The translations under genes and the position numbers were made by a program. A stretch of 27,289 nt of DNA, from IMG/VR virus record IMGVR_UViG_3300036913_000007, positions 1-27,289 of that record; one strand, 5' to 3'. Positions within the stretch are counted from its first letter, which is position 1. The number at the start of each line of letters is the position of its first letter. The notes under the pieces are model-generated. The model worked only from the letters and a program-made list of their open reading frames with translations, was not told the origin of the DNA and ran no database searches. Positions 1-7,539 of the stretch are shown here, one piece after another. Source of the stretch: a virus.

Positions 1-972
1 GAACTGGTCACGCACCGCGTTTGCGCGGAGGAACTTGTGGCCGTACCTTGTCTCGTAGTTGAACGGGTTCGCAATCGCGGCGGTCTTCACCGCTTCAAGT
101 TCCGCGTCACTCACCTTGAACCCCTGCCCTGTGGCCATCTTTTGAATAGCCTGAGAGTCGGTGTCAGCAACACTTGCGTTTGACTGCGTGACCGTCTTCG
201 CCGCCTCAAAGTAGCCTTCGGCTTGCTTCAGGTTATTGGCGTACAGGTCACGATAAGCCTGCTTAAACTCCACCGCGTAGTACGGATTGATCTCCTTCAG
301 GGCCTCGAACTCTTCCATGTTCGTCGGAAGCGAGATACCCTTCTTGGACATCTCCTGCGCGAGCGGAGAATTCGCAAGTTGTGAAACGGTGAGCTGATCT
401 ACTGCCTGAGACACCTTCGGATCAGTCGGGCTAAACGTGTCCGCTGCCGGGGTACCCTTGTCGGGTCCGGCATTGGGGTCTGCCACTGTTGCCGCAGGCG
501 CCGCTCCCTTTTCACTGAGCTGGCGCTCCAGCTTCTTGTACAGCAACTCCACACTCTTGAACTCGCCAGCCTCTTTCGCTGCGTCGAGTACGGCCTGGAG
601 CGCTTCCTTCTGGTACCCCAACTTCCCGGCGATCTCCGTGACACCCTTCGAGAGTTCGTCGGTTGTGGCGTACTTTCCTGCATACTTCCCGGCAGGTGCG
701 GCTTTACCAGCGTCAGTGTCTCCAGCGGGAGTGCCCTTGCCGGGTTCCGCTGCGGGTGAAGCTGGTTTCAAATTCTGAACTTCTGCGAGCTGCGCGTCAT
801 CCAGTCCAGCAAGCGCCTCGCTGTCACCTACGTCAACCTTTGATGCGTCAAACTCCGGGGCCGCTGGCTCTTCCGGTACAAGTTCGTCTGCCGCTGCCGC
901 AACTGGTTCCGCTACAGCTCCACCCTCTGTCCCATCAGGTGCAAAGAGTGCCGTCACTTTTCGCTCGAACAT
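1..972 (-). CDS. Putative scaffolding-like head assembly protein (3' end cut off by window edge)
   Basis: The frame is open from an ATG at 972 to the window edge (324 codons seen), so the C-terminus is missing. The ATG follows a GAGGTAACT ribosome binding site. The N-terminal ~120 residues are acidic and rich in Ala, Pro and Glu, with low-complexity PAAPE- and GKGTPAGD-type stretches. After that come charged, helix-prone segments containing YQKEALQAVLDAAKEAGEF and KKLERQLSEKG, which may form coiled coil. Acidic, Ala/Glu-rich helical proteins placed after the portal gene and before the coat gene are typically scaffolding proteins in podovirus-like phages; here the coat gene would lie beyond the left edge. 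No protease motif is visible. The scaffold assignment rests on composition and gene order, not on a recognised domain. Confidence 0.55.
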   Translation of the reverse strand, partial: MFERKVTALFAPDGTEGGAVAEPVAAAADELVPEEPAAPEFDASKVDVGDSEALAGLDDAQLAEVQNLKPASPAAEPGKGTPAGDTDAGKAAPAGKYAGKYATTDELSKGVTEIAGKLGYQKEALQAVLDAAKEAGEFKSVELLYKKLERQLSEKGAAPAATVADPNAGPDKGTPAADTFSPTDPKVSQAVDQLTVSQLANSPLAQEMSKKGISLPTNMEEFEALKEINPYYAVEFKQAYRDLYANNLKQAEGYFEAAKTVTQSNASVADTDSQAIQKMATGQGFKVSDAELEAVKTAAIANPFNYETRYGHKFLRANAVRDQF

Positions 973-997
973 AGTTACCTCGAAATGGTTAGAAGAA

Positions 998-1189
998 TTA
1001 CCGCCCGACGTGAATGTCGGGTACCGAGTGTAGCACACCAAAGACAGAGAGAAGGTACAGCACGAGCGCGACCACAACCGCAACATTCAGGATTTTCTTG
1101 ACCGTGTCCTGCATCGGGATGTACGTGTTGATCGCCCACAGGATCACACCAACGACAACGAGAAGAACAATAAGACCGACGAGTGACAT
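998..1189 (-). CDS. Small two-segment membrane protein (Thivi_2564-like)
   Basis: This 63-residue protein has two hydrophobic segments, roughly residues 2-20 and 35-53, joined by a short loop containing NTYIPMQDTVKKILN. That loop, with its Pro and following amphipathic helix, resembles the small Thivi_2564-type membrane protein family found in bacteria and phages, whose function is unknown. I chose the ATG at 1189 because GAGG lies about seven bases upstream. A GTG at 1201 overlapping the previous stop codon is the alternative and would add four residues. It sits between small structural-region genes and the scaffold-like gene, so it is probably expressed late. A lysis or host-membrane role is possible but not shown. 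Confidence 0.6.
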   Translation of the reverse strand: MSLVGLIVLLVVVGVILWAINTYIPMQDTVKKILNVAVVVALVLYLLSVFGVLHSVPDIHVGR

Positions 1190-1197
1190 TGGATGCC

Positions 1198-1464
1198 TCA
1201 CAGTGACTGAGAATTGTACGGGTTCTCTGATTGCTGGTTCCCGTACTTTGCTTTGTACGCCGCGTGAGCCTTCGCGATGACGGCCCCCATGTGCGCCTTC
1301 CGGTGCGCGTCTGATCCGGGTTTCGCTTTCTTCTTCTTCGCTACGTGCTCAGGGAGACCGCTCTGTCCCTTCGACGCCTGATCGAACTCGTCAACCACAT
1401 TCTGCGATACCGGCGAGTTCGGTGAATGGAAGAGTCCCTGTTGTGCCTTCGATGCGTATGGCAT
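1198..1464 (-). CDS. Small basic phage protein of unknown function
   Basis: This 88-residue protein begins MPYASKAQQGLFHSPNS, an opening I associate with small phage proteins of unknown function in structural regions. A Lys-rich patch (KKKKAK) lies mid-protein, followed by an Ala/Lys-rich helix with AHMGAVIAKAHAAYKAKYG. The ATG at 1464 shares a base with the upstream TGA (TGATG), which points to translational coupling. A GTG directly before it is a possible alternative start. The basic middle could bind nucleic acid or an acidic partner, but nothing in the sequence proves this. Confidence 0.6.
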   Translation of the reverse strand: MPYASKAQQGLFHSPNSPVSQNVVDEFDQASKGQSGLPEHVAKKKKAKPGSDAHRKAHMGAVIAKAHAAYKAKYGNQQSENPYNSQSL

Positions 1465-1727
1465 CACTTAAACCCTCCGAAGACCGGCTTGGCTGCTGGT
1501 TTCGGTGCAACACCGGCAACGATCTCGTCGTTGGTTTGAGGCGCCATCTCGCCCTCACCCTCCGCACCCTCTTCACTACCGAGTGCGGTCTTCAGTTGAT
1601 CCAACAGGTCTTCGATCTTCGAGATGAGCTCCACTGGATCGTGAGACGCTGCTGCTGGGGCCGCTGCTACCGGAGCCGCTGGTGCGGACGGTGCAAACGG
1701 AGTTGTTCCGGGAACTGGAAGTGCCAT
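1464..1727 (-). CDS. Small Ala/Pro-rich acidic protein of unknown function
   Basis: The protein has 87 residues. Residues 1-28 are almost entirely Ala, Pro, Val and Thr, which suggests an extended tether. Residues 30-50 (VELISKIEDLLDQLKTALG) form a probable amphipathic helix with leucine spacing suited to a coiled coil. An acidic Glu/Gly stretch follows, and a short tail ends in FGGFK. The start ATG lies one base after the stop of the preceding structural gene, so the two are presumably translated together. The layout of tether plus short coiled coil fits an accessory virion or assembly protein, but I do not recognise a family. Confidence 0.55.
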   Translation of the reverse strand: MALPVPGTTPFAPSAPAAPVAAAPAAASHDPVELISKIEDLLDQLKTALGSEEGAEGEGEMAPQTNDEIVAGVAPKPAAKPVFGGFK

Positions 1728-1728
1728 G

Positions 1729-2544
1729 TCATGCTCCCAAGATGGACACCGTCACATAATCCGAAGCGTCACCACTCTTCGTGAAGACCGTGATATTGAC
1801 GCGCCAGATTTGCGTTGCCTTGCCGGTCAAGAGGTACACGACACCGTCCCCTGTCTGCGCGAGCGCCTGGATGGTTGTCCAGTAGACACCATCAAGCGAC
1901 ACGTCGAGCGTTCCCGTCAAGGTCGTCGGAACGCGAGAGAACCCGACCACATCCGTCAGGACGAGGTCGTCGATATTCATGGCCGCGCTAATGTTCTCAG
2001 TGGCACTCTTCGCACCGATCCCGATAACCGTTGTCAGGGCGGTAAAGGTCACACTGTACTTCGCCCACGAGGTCGTGAGGGCAAACGACGCGCGTTCGGT
2101 CGCGGTGTCAAGCACCTGGACGATCTCTCCACCCGCTGCGCCAATGGCGTAGAAGGAAACCGTGTACTGTTTTCCGACAACGAGAACTGTCTGTGCGACC
2201 GCTGCCGCGTTGCCCAAAACGTCACACACGATCAAGAAGCTCTTGGCCCCACCTCCTGCGGCATGATAGACGACCGCGTCCTGCGAGAGAGCGCTTGTGC
2301 CCGCATGAGATTCGGTCCACGAGGCAAACACATCTGCCCCACCTCCACCTGCGGTCTCAAACCCACCGTTCAGGATCGCGGTCACGTAGCCGATGACCGT
2401 ATGGCCATAGCCCTTGACCTGCACCGAGAACTGTTCGACGATTCGATTGGTGAGGTGAATATCTCCGCTCGCTCCCGCGACCTTACCTATGGTCGTGATG
2501 TTGAACGACCCACCAATCTTCGTATCCTTGACGTTTGCGTACAT
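1729..2544 (-). CDS. Structural/decoration-like protein with an inserted carbohydrate-binding-like domain
   Basis: This 271-residue protein has a strong AGGAGA site eight bases before its ATG. Residues 1-55 and about 205-271 look like two halves of one beta-rich virion domain: the C-terminal half has GTLDVSLDGVYWTTIQAL and ends in DYVTVSILGA. Between them, about residues 57-200, lies a jelly-roll-like module. It opens with NGGFE, continues with a VGKQYTVSFYA strand and TTSWAKYSVTFTAL, and closes with MNIDDLVLTDV. That order resembles CBM_4_9-type carbohydrate-binding modules. Such modules on heads or tails are thought to bind glycans or mucus. No catalytic residues are evident. The structural role is inferred from position between the portal gene and the scaffold-like gene. 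Confidence 0.6.
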   Translation of the reverse strand: MYANVKDTKIGGSFNITTIGKVAGASGDIHLTNRIVEQFSVQVKGYGHTVIGYVTAILNGGFETAGGGGADVFASWTESHAGTSALSQDAVVYHAAGGGAKSFLIVCDVLGNAAAVAQTVLVVGKQYTVSFYAIGAAGGEIVQVLDTATERASFALTTSWAKYSVTFTALTTVIGIGAKSATENISAAMNIDDLVLTDVVGFSRVPTTLTGTLDVSLDGVYWTTIQALAQTGDGVVYLLTGKATQIWRVNITVFTKSGDASDYVTVSILGA

Positions 2545-2584
2545 GGTACTGTTCTCCTGATTGGTTTCCTACCACAATGAAAAC

Positions 2585-2613
2585 AAGATAGTCAAGTCCC
2601 CGGAGAAAATCAA
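2585..2613 (-). promoter_or_regulatory. Promoter for the head gene cluster, TTGATT type
   Basis: Read on the minus strand, TTGATT (2613-2608) and TATCTT (2590-2585) are separated by exactly 17 bases. The -35 box begins nine bases after the portal stop codon. It lies inside the 14-base sequence TTCCCCGTTGATTT, which recurs at the portal promoter. An alternative -35, TTGACT at 2595-2590, overlaps the -10 box and has no convincing -10 of its own. Predicted transcription starts near 2578, about 34 bases before the ATG at 2544. Confidence 0.6.
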
Positions 2614-2620
2614 CGGGGAA
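2607..2620 (-). repeat. 14-bp promoter-associated repeat, copy 1
   Basis: The minus-strand sequence TTCCCCGTTGATTT occurs here and, base for base, at 4770-4783. In both places it is intergenic and contains the TTGATT -35 box, with CCCC immediately upstream. CCCCG here can also pair with CGGGG at about 2598-2602 to form a short hairpin, which the second copy does not share. Confidence 0.7.
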
Positions 2621-2621
2621 A

Positions 2622-4724
2622 TTAGGTCATTCCGTTTGGTATCATGGCCCTGCTGTTTGAGGGAGTGTTCGATCCCTGTCCCGCCCCGAGCTGCTGCGCC
2701 TGGGCACTCTCCCGCGCGAGTTCCTGATCCGGCGAAGCGCCCCCCGTCGTATTCAGGGCACCAATCGCAGAGGCTGCGCCCTGGACGTTCTGGAGTTGAT
2801 TCTGTTGCTGCTGCTGCATTGCGCCCTGAGCCTGCTGCTGGAGACCGATCCCCAGCATCTGCGCCGCGAACTGTCCCATAACATCGGCTACCGGCGAGTC
2901 CCACAGCTTGAACAGCTCATCCCACTTCACGAGCTGCGGCGGGATCGTCTTGACAAAGTCCATCGCCTCGGCAAACTTCACCTGCCGTGCAGTCTCCCCC
3001 AGCTCGACGGTCGAGGCGGTGAAGTCATACTCGCCCTGACTCACGTCGTTGATGACACCCTGGAGCGTCGGCCAGTTCAGTTGCATCCATTGCGGGTTGT
3101 TCTGATTGTCGAGGAGCCTGATCTTGCGCGGCGTGTCCATGAATACCTGAAGGTTGCCGTCGCAGTAGCGGAAGATTTCCTTCATGGAGAGCTGGACATT
3201 GCCAAAGAAATATGACAGCGCGGTCAACGCCCTCTGCACCTTCTGTGCAAAGAGGACGCCGCTCTCACCCGAGTTCTCCGCCTGTCCCTGCGTGTTGGGC
3301 GTGATGTTCGTCAGCGCTTCAGCCAGGTCCCGATCTTCGTCAGCAAAGACTTTGAGGCTTGCAGCCTCAGCAAGCGGGTGATGCGGCTCGGGTTTCTGTC
3401 CGCCCACGATCTTGTACCACCTGATCTTCCCGCGTTCGCGAGACTGCCAGGTTGGGATGTCCTGCCCCTCGATGGAGTTCTGTGGCGCATCGTAGTTGGG
3501 ATTGACCGCGTCCATCAGCCACTCAAGGAATGTCATGCGCCGCTGGTTGTAAGAGTCCTGCGGGTCGATCAGAATGTCGATCAGCGACTGCGTCTTGGTG
3601 ATATCGGGATGGAAGTCGTAACAGAAGATCGGCTTGAACTGGAAACCCTTCCCCTGCACCGGATACGGTTTCTCGTAGAGCATAACATTCGCCAGGAGCC
3701 AGGGAGCACAGGCGGTGATCCACAGTTCCTGCGTCACGAGCGTCTTTGAGAGCCAGCCTCCACCGCTCTTTGCGTTGAGCGCCTGGAGCTGTTCTGCAAT
3801 CGAGAGCGTATCCGCTCCCGGCGTATCGCCATCGGGCTCTGCCGCCTCTTGCGTCTGCCGCGTCTGCACGTTGTAGAAGATCGTGCTCACGCGGGTCCGC
3901 CTGTCATGGAACTCGATCACGCGATAGCGCCCCATGCGCGAATCCACGAAGTCGTTGATGACGCCGCCCTCGTAGTTCGTCGTCTTCTTCGTGATAGTCG
4001 CCCGGGTGAAGAAGTCCTGGACCCCAGACCAGACGCGGTCGATCCATGACGCTGGAATGTCCCCGTTCTGGGATTTCACGCCACTGATCCGCGAGTCCGC
4101 TTCCTGAATCTGCGCGATCACATCTTCATCCAGGTACTCGGCGTAGATCGACGTGATCTCGTCTGCCGTGTAGAAACCTGTCACGCACATATAGCGCCAA
4201 TCCTTCTGGTCCTGCCTCCGGGCGTCAGCGTCGAAGAGGATCATAAACGGATCGTAACTCTCTGTGTACCACTTGCCCCTGGGGTCTTCCTTTGTGCTCC
4301 AGTAATTGTTCGTCCACCCGATCTTCCCAATCGCCGCATCGAGTGACGCCTTTGTGATCTCCTTGATCCCGTTGCAGTTCCCCATCGCCCAATCGCCCAC
4401 AAGCTGCGTGTGCATCTGGGCCGCAGCCTCATCACCCTCGCCGACCGGAATTGCCTCCATGTACATCTTGTTGGCCTCCAGGAGTCCGGCAATCGTGACG
4501 ATCTTCGGCTGCATCAGGTTGAAGATCATCGCGGGACGGTTCTCCTTGCGGAGCTGTTCCCGGATGTCGTCGTCGATCTGATTGCCGATCACGTACTCAT
4601 AAGACTTCAGGGCCTGGGAGCGGAACACGTTCCACTGTTGCCGCATCCGTTCGTAGATTGACTCGATCTTCAGGACGCGGCTCCCTGTCGAGCGAGCATC
4701 CGTTACGCTTACTGTATACGCCAT
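2622..4724 (-). CDS. Portal protein, P22-like family
   Basis: At 700 residues, this matches the usual size of P22-like portals (about 650-750). The portal is a dodecameric ring at one capsid vertex through which DNA is packaged and ejected; it docks the terminase and the neck proteins. The N-terminal half contains features typical of the family, such as ENRPAMIFNLMQPKIVTIAGL and YDPFMILFDADARRQDQKDWRY. The C-terminal ~90 residues hold a Gln-rich helix (GLQQQAQGAMQQQQQNQLQN) that fits the P22 barrel region. The ATG at 4724 follows a GGAGAA site. Large terminase lies upstream and head genes downstream, the standard packaging order. Confidence 0.85.
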   Translation of the reverse strand: MAYTVSVTDARSTGSRVLKIESIYERMRQQWNVFRSQALKSYEYVIGNQIDDDIREQLRKENRPAMIFNLMQPKIVTIAGLLEANKMYMEAIPVGEGDEAAAQMHTQLVGDWAMGNCNGIKEITKASLDAAIGKIGWTNNYWSTKEDPRGKWYTESYDPFMILFDADARRQDQKDWRYMCVTGFYTADEITSIYAEYLDEDVIAQIQEADSRISGVKSQNGDIPASWIDRVWSGVQDFFTRATITKKTTNYEGGVINDFVDSRMGRYRVIEFHDRRTRVSTIFYNVQTRQTQEAAEPDGDTPGADTLSIAEQLQALNAKSGGGWLSKTLVTQELWITACAPWLLANVMLYEKPYPVQGKGFQFKPIFCYDFHPDITKTQSLIDILIDPQDSYNQRRMTFLEWLMDAVNPNYDAPQNSIEGQDIPTWQSRERGKIRWYKIVGGQKPEPHHPLAEAASLKVFADEDRDLAEALTNITPNTQGQAENSGESGVLFAQKVQRALTALSYFFGNVQLSMKEIFRYCDGNLQVFMDTPRKIRLLDNQNNPQWMQLNWPTLQGVINDVSQGEYDFTASTVELGETARQVKFAEAMDFVKTIPPQLVKWDELFKLWDSPVADVMGQFAAQMLGIGLQQQAQGAMQQQQQNQLQNVQGAASAIGALNTTGGASPDQELARESAQAQQLGAGQGSNTPSNSRAMIPNGMT

Positions 4725-4747
4725 TTCAGTTCTCCAATCGTCTCATC

Positions 4748-4776
4748 AATATCGTACACTCCACCGTTGAAATCAA
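4748..4776 (-). promoter_or_regulatory. Promoter for the portal gene, TTGATT type
   Basis: On the minus strand, TTGATT (4776-4771) and GATATT (4753-4748) are 17 bases apart. The -35 box sits in the second copy of TTCCCCGTTGATTT. The 124-base gap between large terminase and portal also holds a CCGTTGA/TCAACGG palindrome centred on the -35 box (4763-4778), which could be an operator. The -10 box deviates from consensus at its first base, so activity may depend on a phage or host activator. Confidence 0.5.
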
Positions 4777-4783
4777 CGGGGAA
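4770..4783 (-). repeat. 14-bp promoter-associated repeat, copy 2
   Basis: This is an exact second copy of TTCCCCGTTGATTT, positioned identically relative to a -10 candidate 17 bases downstream of the -35 box. The flanking bases differ from copy 1, so the conservation is limited to the element. Confidence 0.7.
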
Positions 4784-4848
4784 TGTACCTGAACGGGTAT
4801 GATCCCAGATGGTAACATAAACATTGCACGGTAACGGGTATAATGTTA

Positions 4849-6375
4849 CTATCCCCTGCCGACGTAGAAACCTTCCTTCTGTCGCTGCCTTGCACCCTTA
4901 AAGTAGCGATCCTCCCAGGTCTCGGTTTCCTTCACGATCTCCCGAGGCTTCGCTATCGCAAACAGTCCGTACCGGCACTCATCCAGAGCGTGATCCTTCA
5001 CGTTTGGATCGTTCCCACGCCCCTTCAGGTCCTCCGGGCACTTCTCGTCACCTGTCGCCGCTGCCATCTCATCCAAGAGCGGCTGGTTCATCCCCTCGAA
5101 CACGAACCACCTGTCCGGCATCAGGCTCTTCCAGTTCCACCAGCCGTTGATCCGGTCGGTCGTTGCAGGTTGGAGGAATATCCCCTGAGTCTGGAACACG
5201 TCCGCGAACGTCTTGTCGCTCTCGACGATGGCGAAGCGGTCGTTCTTCGCGAAGGCATCACGCCCCGAGACTATCGTCTCCGGCATCCTACCTGCCGTCC
5301 ACTTGAAGTTGTCGATGAACTTCCTGATCCCCTCGGCGTGCTGCGAGGGCGAGAGCATATCCTGGTAGTACGTTGCGAGCCGGTAGTAGTTCCCCTTCGG
5401 GTCTGATGCGTGCAGCCCAAACGAGCACGGCGAGGAGAAGCCCGGGTCGATGGACCCCGTCAGCTTCCAGCTCGGCGGGATAGTGAAGGGCTTGACGATC
5501 TCAGTGTGTCTGTCGAATGAAGGGAACAGGTCCCCACCGAACGCATACCAATCGCCCCCCAGCAGCGCCTTCTCCATCTGCTTGCCCAGGGCTTTCATCC
5601 TGGTAGCGTAGCCAGGATCGTTCACAACGAGGACCTTGTTCTCATCCAACCAGAATGGTATAAACACTCGCGGCATGGAGCCTGCTGTGCCAGGTAGCAC
5701 CTCTGCGCCGCGCGGATCGGTCTCGGGGTCTTCAGGAGGCAGGAACCATTTCACTGAGCCCGGTTTCCAGTTGTCCACGAAGCGCTTCCTCACCCACCAC
5801 AGTCCCTCGCCTGTCGGGTTCGTCGTCGATCTCACCCTACATGGAAGTCCCGGTATCGTAGACCGAATACGAGAGAAGAGGTACAGGTACTGTGTCACAG
5901 TGAAGTGCGTCAGCTCATCGAAGCCGACGAACTGATACTCCTGTCCCTGGTGATTCTCCTTGTCGTTCTCGTTCTGCAAGTGACAGAAGAAGATTTTGCT
6001 GTCATACTCGGGGAACTCGAATGACGGTCCCGGCTCGCCCTGCCTGCCGCCGCAGAACACTCCACCGAATTGCGGGTAGTACAGCTTCGCCTCGGTAATG
6101 AGCCTGTCGAGCTGTGTACTCTCGCGTCTGAACAGTACAGCCCGGTAGCCGTGACACTGGAACGCTGCCCTGCCCAGGTCGGTATACACGAACTGAAGTC
6201 CAAGCGCATCGAGCACGAGGAACCATGACTTGCCACCGCCTGCCGATCCACCGCCCAGCACCTCGAAGGCGTCACTCCAGTATGCGGCATACTGTCCCCC
6301 CGACTGCGGGAAGGACAGCGGACGCCCTGGGTCAGCCCGATACACCTGCCCGTTGATACGAACGGCGCCTGTCAT
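4849..6375 (-). CDS. terL: Terminase large subunit (packaging ATPase-nuclease)
   Basis: This 508-residue protein is the motor that pumps DNA through the portal and cuts the concatemer. The Walker A motif GGGSAGGGKS lies at residues 41-50 and the Walker B motif FVGFDE at about 149-154. A coupling-motif-like STTNPTG follows near 184. The nuclease domain shows the first catalytic Asp in GSIDPGFSSP (~310) and a late acidic pair in KDHALDECRYG near the C-terminus. The frame is open upstream to 6462, but those 29 codons lie inside the preceding endonuclease gene in another frame. I chose the ATG at 6375, which overlaps that gene's TGA as ATGA and has a weak AGGCGG site upstream. Confidence 0.9.
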   Translation of the reverse strand: MTGAVRINGQVYRADPGRPLSFPQSGGQYAAYWSDAFEVLGGGSAGGGKSWFLVLDALGLQFVYTDLGRAAFQCHGYRAVLFRRESTQLDRLITEAKLYYPQFGGVFCGGRQGEPGPSFEFPEYDSKIFFCHLQNENDKENHQGQEYQFVGFDELTHFTVTQYLYLFSRIRSTIPGLPCRVRSTTNPTGEGLWWVRKRFVDNWKPGSVKWFLPPEDPETDPRGAEVLPGTAGSMPRVFIPFWLDENKVLVVNDPGYATRMKALGKQMEKALLGGDWYAFGGDLFPSFDRHTEIVKPFTIPPSWKLTGSIDPGFSSPCSFGLHASDPKGNYYRLATYYQDMLSPSQHAEGIRKFIDNFKWTAGRMPETIVSGRDAFAKNDRFAIVESDKTFADVFQTQGIFLQPATTDRINGWWNWKSLMPDRWFVFEGMNQPLLDEMAAATGDEKCPEDLKGRGNDPNVKDHALDECRYGLFAIAKPREIVKETETWEDRYFKGARQRQKEGFYVGRG

Positions 6376-6812
6376 CTGATCCGCCTGAACTTTTGTGCAT
6401 ACATCGCCAGCAAAAACAATCGAGCGGAACTGTCTCCCATTAGACCCAGGGCCATATTGCACTCACTACACAGGATGCCCCGGACCGTCCCGGTGACATG
6501 GTCGTGATCGACACAGGTTCGCCAGTCAAAAGGAATTTCACGCAGACACCCCGCACATCGCCCACCCTGGTCGGCATACATCTGAGTTTTATCTGCCAAT
6601 GTCAACCCATAGCGATGAATTAGATGTGCCTCGCGCCCATCCCTTCCTGTCCGTCGTCGCCACGCTTTTCGTTTCACATTGTGCTTTGGTCGATGTTTGT
6701 GTTGGTACGCCTTCACCTTGTCGGGGTTCGCTGCACACCACGCCTTTTGATAGGCACGTATACGCTCTCGGTTCCTCTCTCTCCAGACCGACAACGTCTT
6801 ACCCGTTGCCAT
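6372..6812 (-). CDS. HNH homing endonuclease, endonuclease VII-like
   Basis: This 146-residue protein has an N-terminal basic segment (residues 1-60, rich in Arg, Lys and Tyr) that probably contacts DNA. A C-terminal endonuclease VII-type treble clef follows: CAGC, then CVDHDHVTGTVRGILCSECN and ALGLMGD. The DHDH..TG..RG core and two CxxC pairs are the zinc and catalytic signature of this family. Free-standing members next to terminase genes usually act as homing endonucleases, though some assist packaging. Its ATG uses an AGGAGAAAG site within the last codons of the small terminase gene, and its stop overlaps the large terminase start. A paralogue lies at 10401-10811. Confidence 0.8.
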   Translation of the reverse strand: MATGKTLSVWRERNRERIRAYQKAWCAANPDKVKAYQHKHRPKHNVKRKAWRRRTGRDGREAHLIHRYGLTLADKTQMYADQGGRCAGCLREIPFDWRTCVDHDHVTGTVRGILCSECNMALGLMGDSSARLFLLAMYAQKFRRIR

Positions 6813-7188
6813 CTTTCTCCTTCTTACCGTGCTTCAGGATATACCACTTCGGCGGCACGAGTATCACCTGCGGCACGCCCTTCAGCTTGGCGCTCGTGTC
6901 TTCGATCTCGATGCTCTCCTTCGCCTTACCAAAGCCCATTTCAATCAGCAGCTTCGCGGCCTGCGGGTCAGGTGCCAGAGTGTAGATTACGCCCTCAGCG
7001 GTCTCCACTTTGATCTTCCCCAGCGCCCGAAGGATCATAGCGTCGATCATGCGGTCAATGCCGTCCATGTCCCCGACCCGTCCACGCTCAGAGGCAGCAG
7101 CCATGCGAACACGCCACAGCCCCAGGTCGCCCTTACGCTTACGGAGAGCCTTCGCGGTGATGTCTGCGGAATACTTCGTATGTGGCAC
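6799..7188 (-). CDS. Putative terminase small subunit
   Basis: This 129-residue protein starts with GTG at 7188 behind a strong GGGAGGTGA site. It is helical and basic at the N-terminus (ITAKALRKRKGDLGLWRVRMAAASERGR). It has a central helix around MDGIDRMIDAMILRALGKI and a C-terminal segment with KAKESIEIEDTS. Small terminase subunits recognise the packaging site and regulate the large subunit, and they normally lie just upstream of terL, as here, separated only by the HNH gene. I see no decisive family motif, so the name rests mainly on position, size and composition. It is the first leftward gene of the packaging block and is divergent from the plus-strand operon. Confidence 0.5.
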   Translation of the reverse strand: MPHTKYSADITAKALRKRKGDLGLWRVRMAAASERGRVGDMDGIDRMIDAMILRALGKIKVETAEGVIYTLAPDPQAAKLLIEMGFGKAKESIEIEDTSAKLKGVPQVILVPPKWYILKHGKKEKDGNG

Positions 7189-7244
7189 AGGTCACCTCCC
7201 AGATTATGTAAACTATGTTGCCGTAACTCGTTGTCCTGCAACAC

Positions 7245-7263
7245 AAAAGATTTTTCAGATTTC
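7245..7263 (+). promoter_or_regulatory. AT-rich upstream promoter element shared with the 15312 promoter
   Basis: AAAAGATTTTTCAGATTTC lies two bases before the -35 box. The same 19 bases precede the minus-strand promoter at 15312-15340, at the same distance. It may be an UP element for RNA polymerase alpha subunits or a half-site for a regulator. Confidence 0.6.
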
Positions 7264-7265
7264 TC

Positions 7266-7294
7266 TTGACAAACGCATTTCGATGTTGTATATT
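7266..7294 (+). promoter_or_regulatory. Promoter of the plus-strand operon
   Basis: TTGACA (7266-7271) and TATATT (7289-7294) are separated by 17 bases, close to the sigma-70 consensus, with GG after the -10 box. The predicted start is near 7300-7301. TTGACA has a mirror copy, TGTCAA, at 7301-7306, so the promoter is bracketed by inverted hexamers. Confidence 0.8.
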
Positions 7295-7335
7295 GGATCA
7301 TGTCAAACGAGACAACAACCAAAGGAGAGCGCATC

Positions 7336-7539
7336 ATGGACACCGAGACAAAAGAGTTCGACCTCACGCACGCGATCATATCCTACGAGTCAGGTGAGAT
7401 GGAGGAGGCAGAGTTTCTGGAGCTGTTCTCCTACCTTATCAAGACCAGACTGGCCTGGACCCTCCAGGGGTGTTACGGTCGGACGGCTGCTGCCCTGATC
7501 TCGAATCGCATCATCTCCCCAGACGGCGAGGTGCTCTAA
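7336..7539 (+). CDS. Small conserved phage protein, DUF7417-like
   Basis: The 67-residue product contains IISYESGEMEEAEFLELFSYL followed by KTRLAWTLQGCYGRTAAALI. I recognise this helical pattern (acidic helix, then LAW.LQG.YGRTA) from a widespread small protein of unknown function in unrelated phages, which I believe is DUF7417. I chose the ATG at 7336, which follows AAAGGAGA at a good distance. An in-frame ATG at 7300 sits at the predicted transcription start and could only be used leaderless. It is the first gene of the only plus-strand operon, a position typical of early, host-directed genes. Its function is unknown. Confidence 0.75.
   Translation: MDTETKEFDLTHAIISYESGEMEEAEFLELFSYLIKTRLAWTLQGCYGRTAAALISNRIISPDGEVL

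Noticed and set aside
1726-2580. Long plus-strand open frame (284 codons) opposite the structural gene
   Set aside because: It is antisense to a well-formed gene with a strong ribosome site, has no site of its own, and its translation is Arg/Asp-rich without domain features, as expected for a shadow frame in GC-rich DNA.
4839-4844. TATAAT on the plus strand before the large terminase stop
   Set aside because: There is no -35 box at 16-18 bases and no plus-strand gene follows.
6376-6462. Upstream extension of large terminase
   Set aside because: These codons lie inside the HNH gene in another frame. The ATGA overlap at 6375 gives a better start, and Walker A position is normal from there.
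7300-7335. Longer start for the first plus-strand gene
   Set aside because: The ATG lies at the predicted transcription start, so it would be leaderless, while 7336 has a strong ribosome site. It is kept only as part of the leaderless observation.
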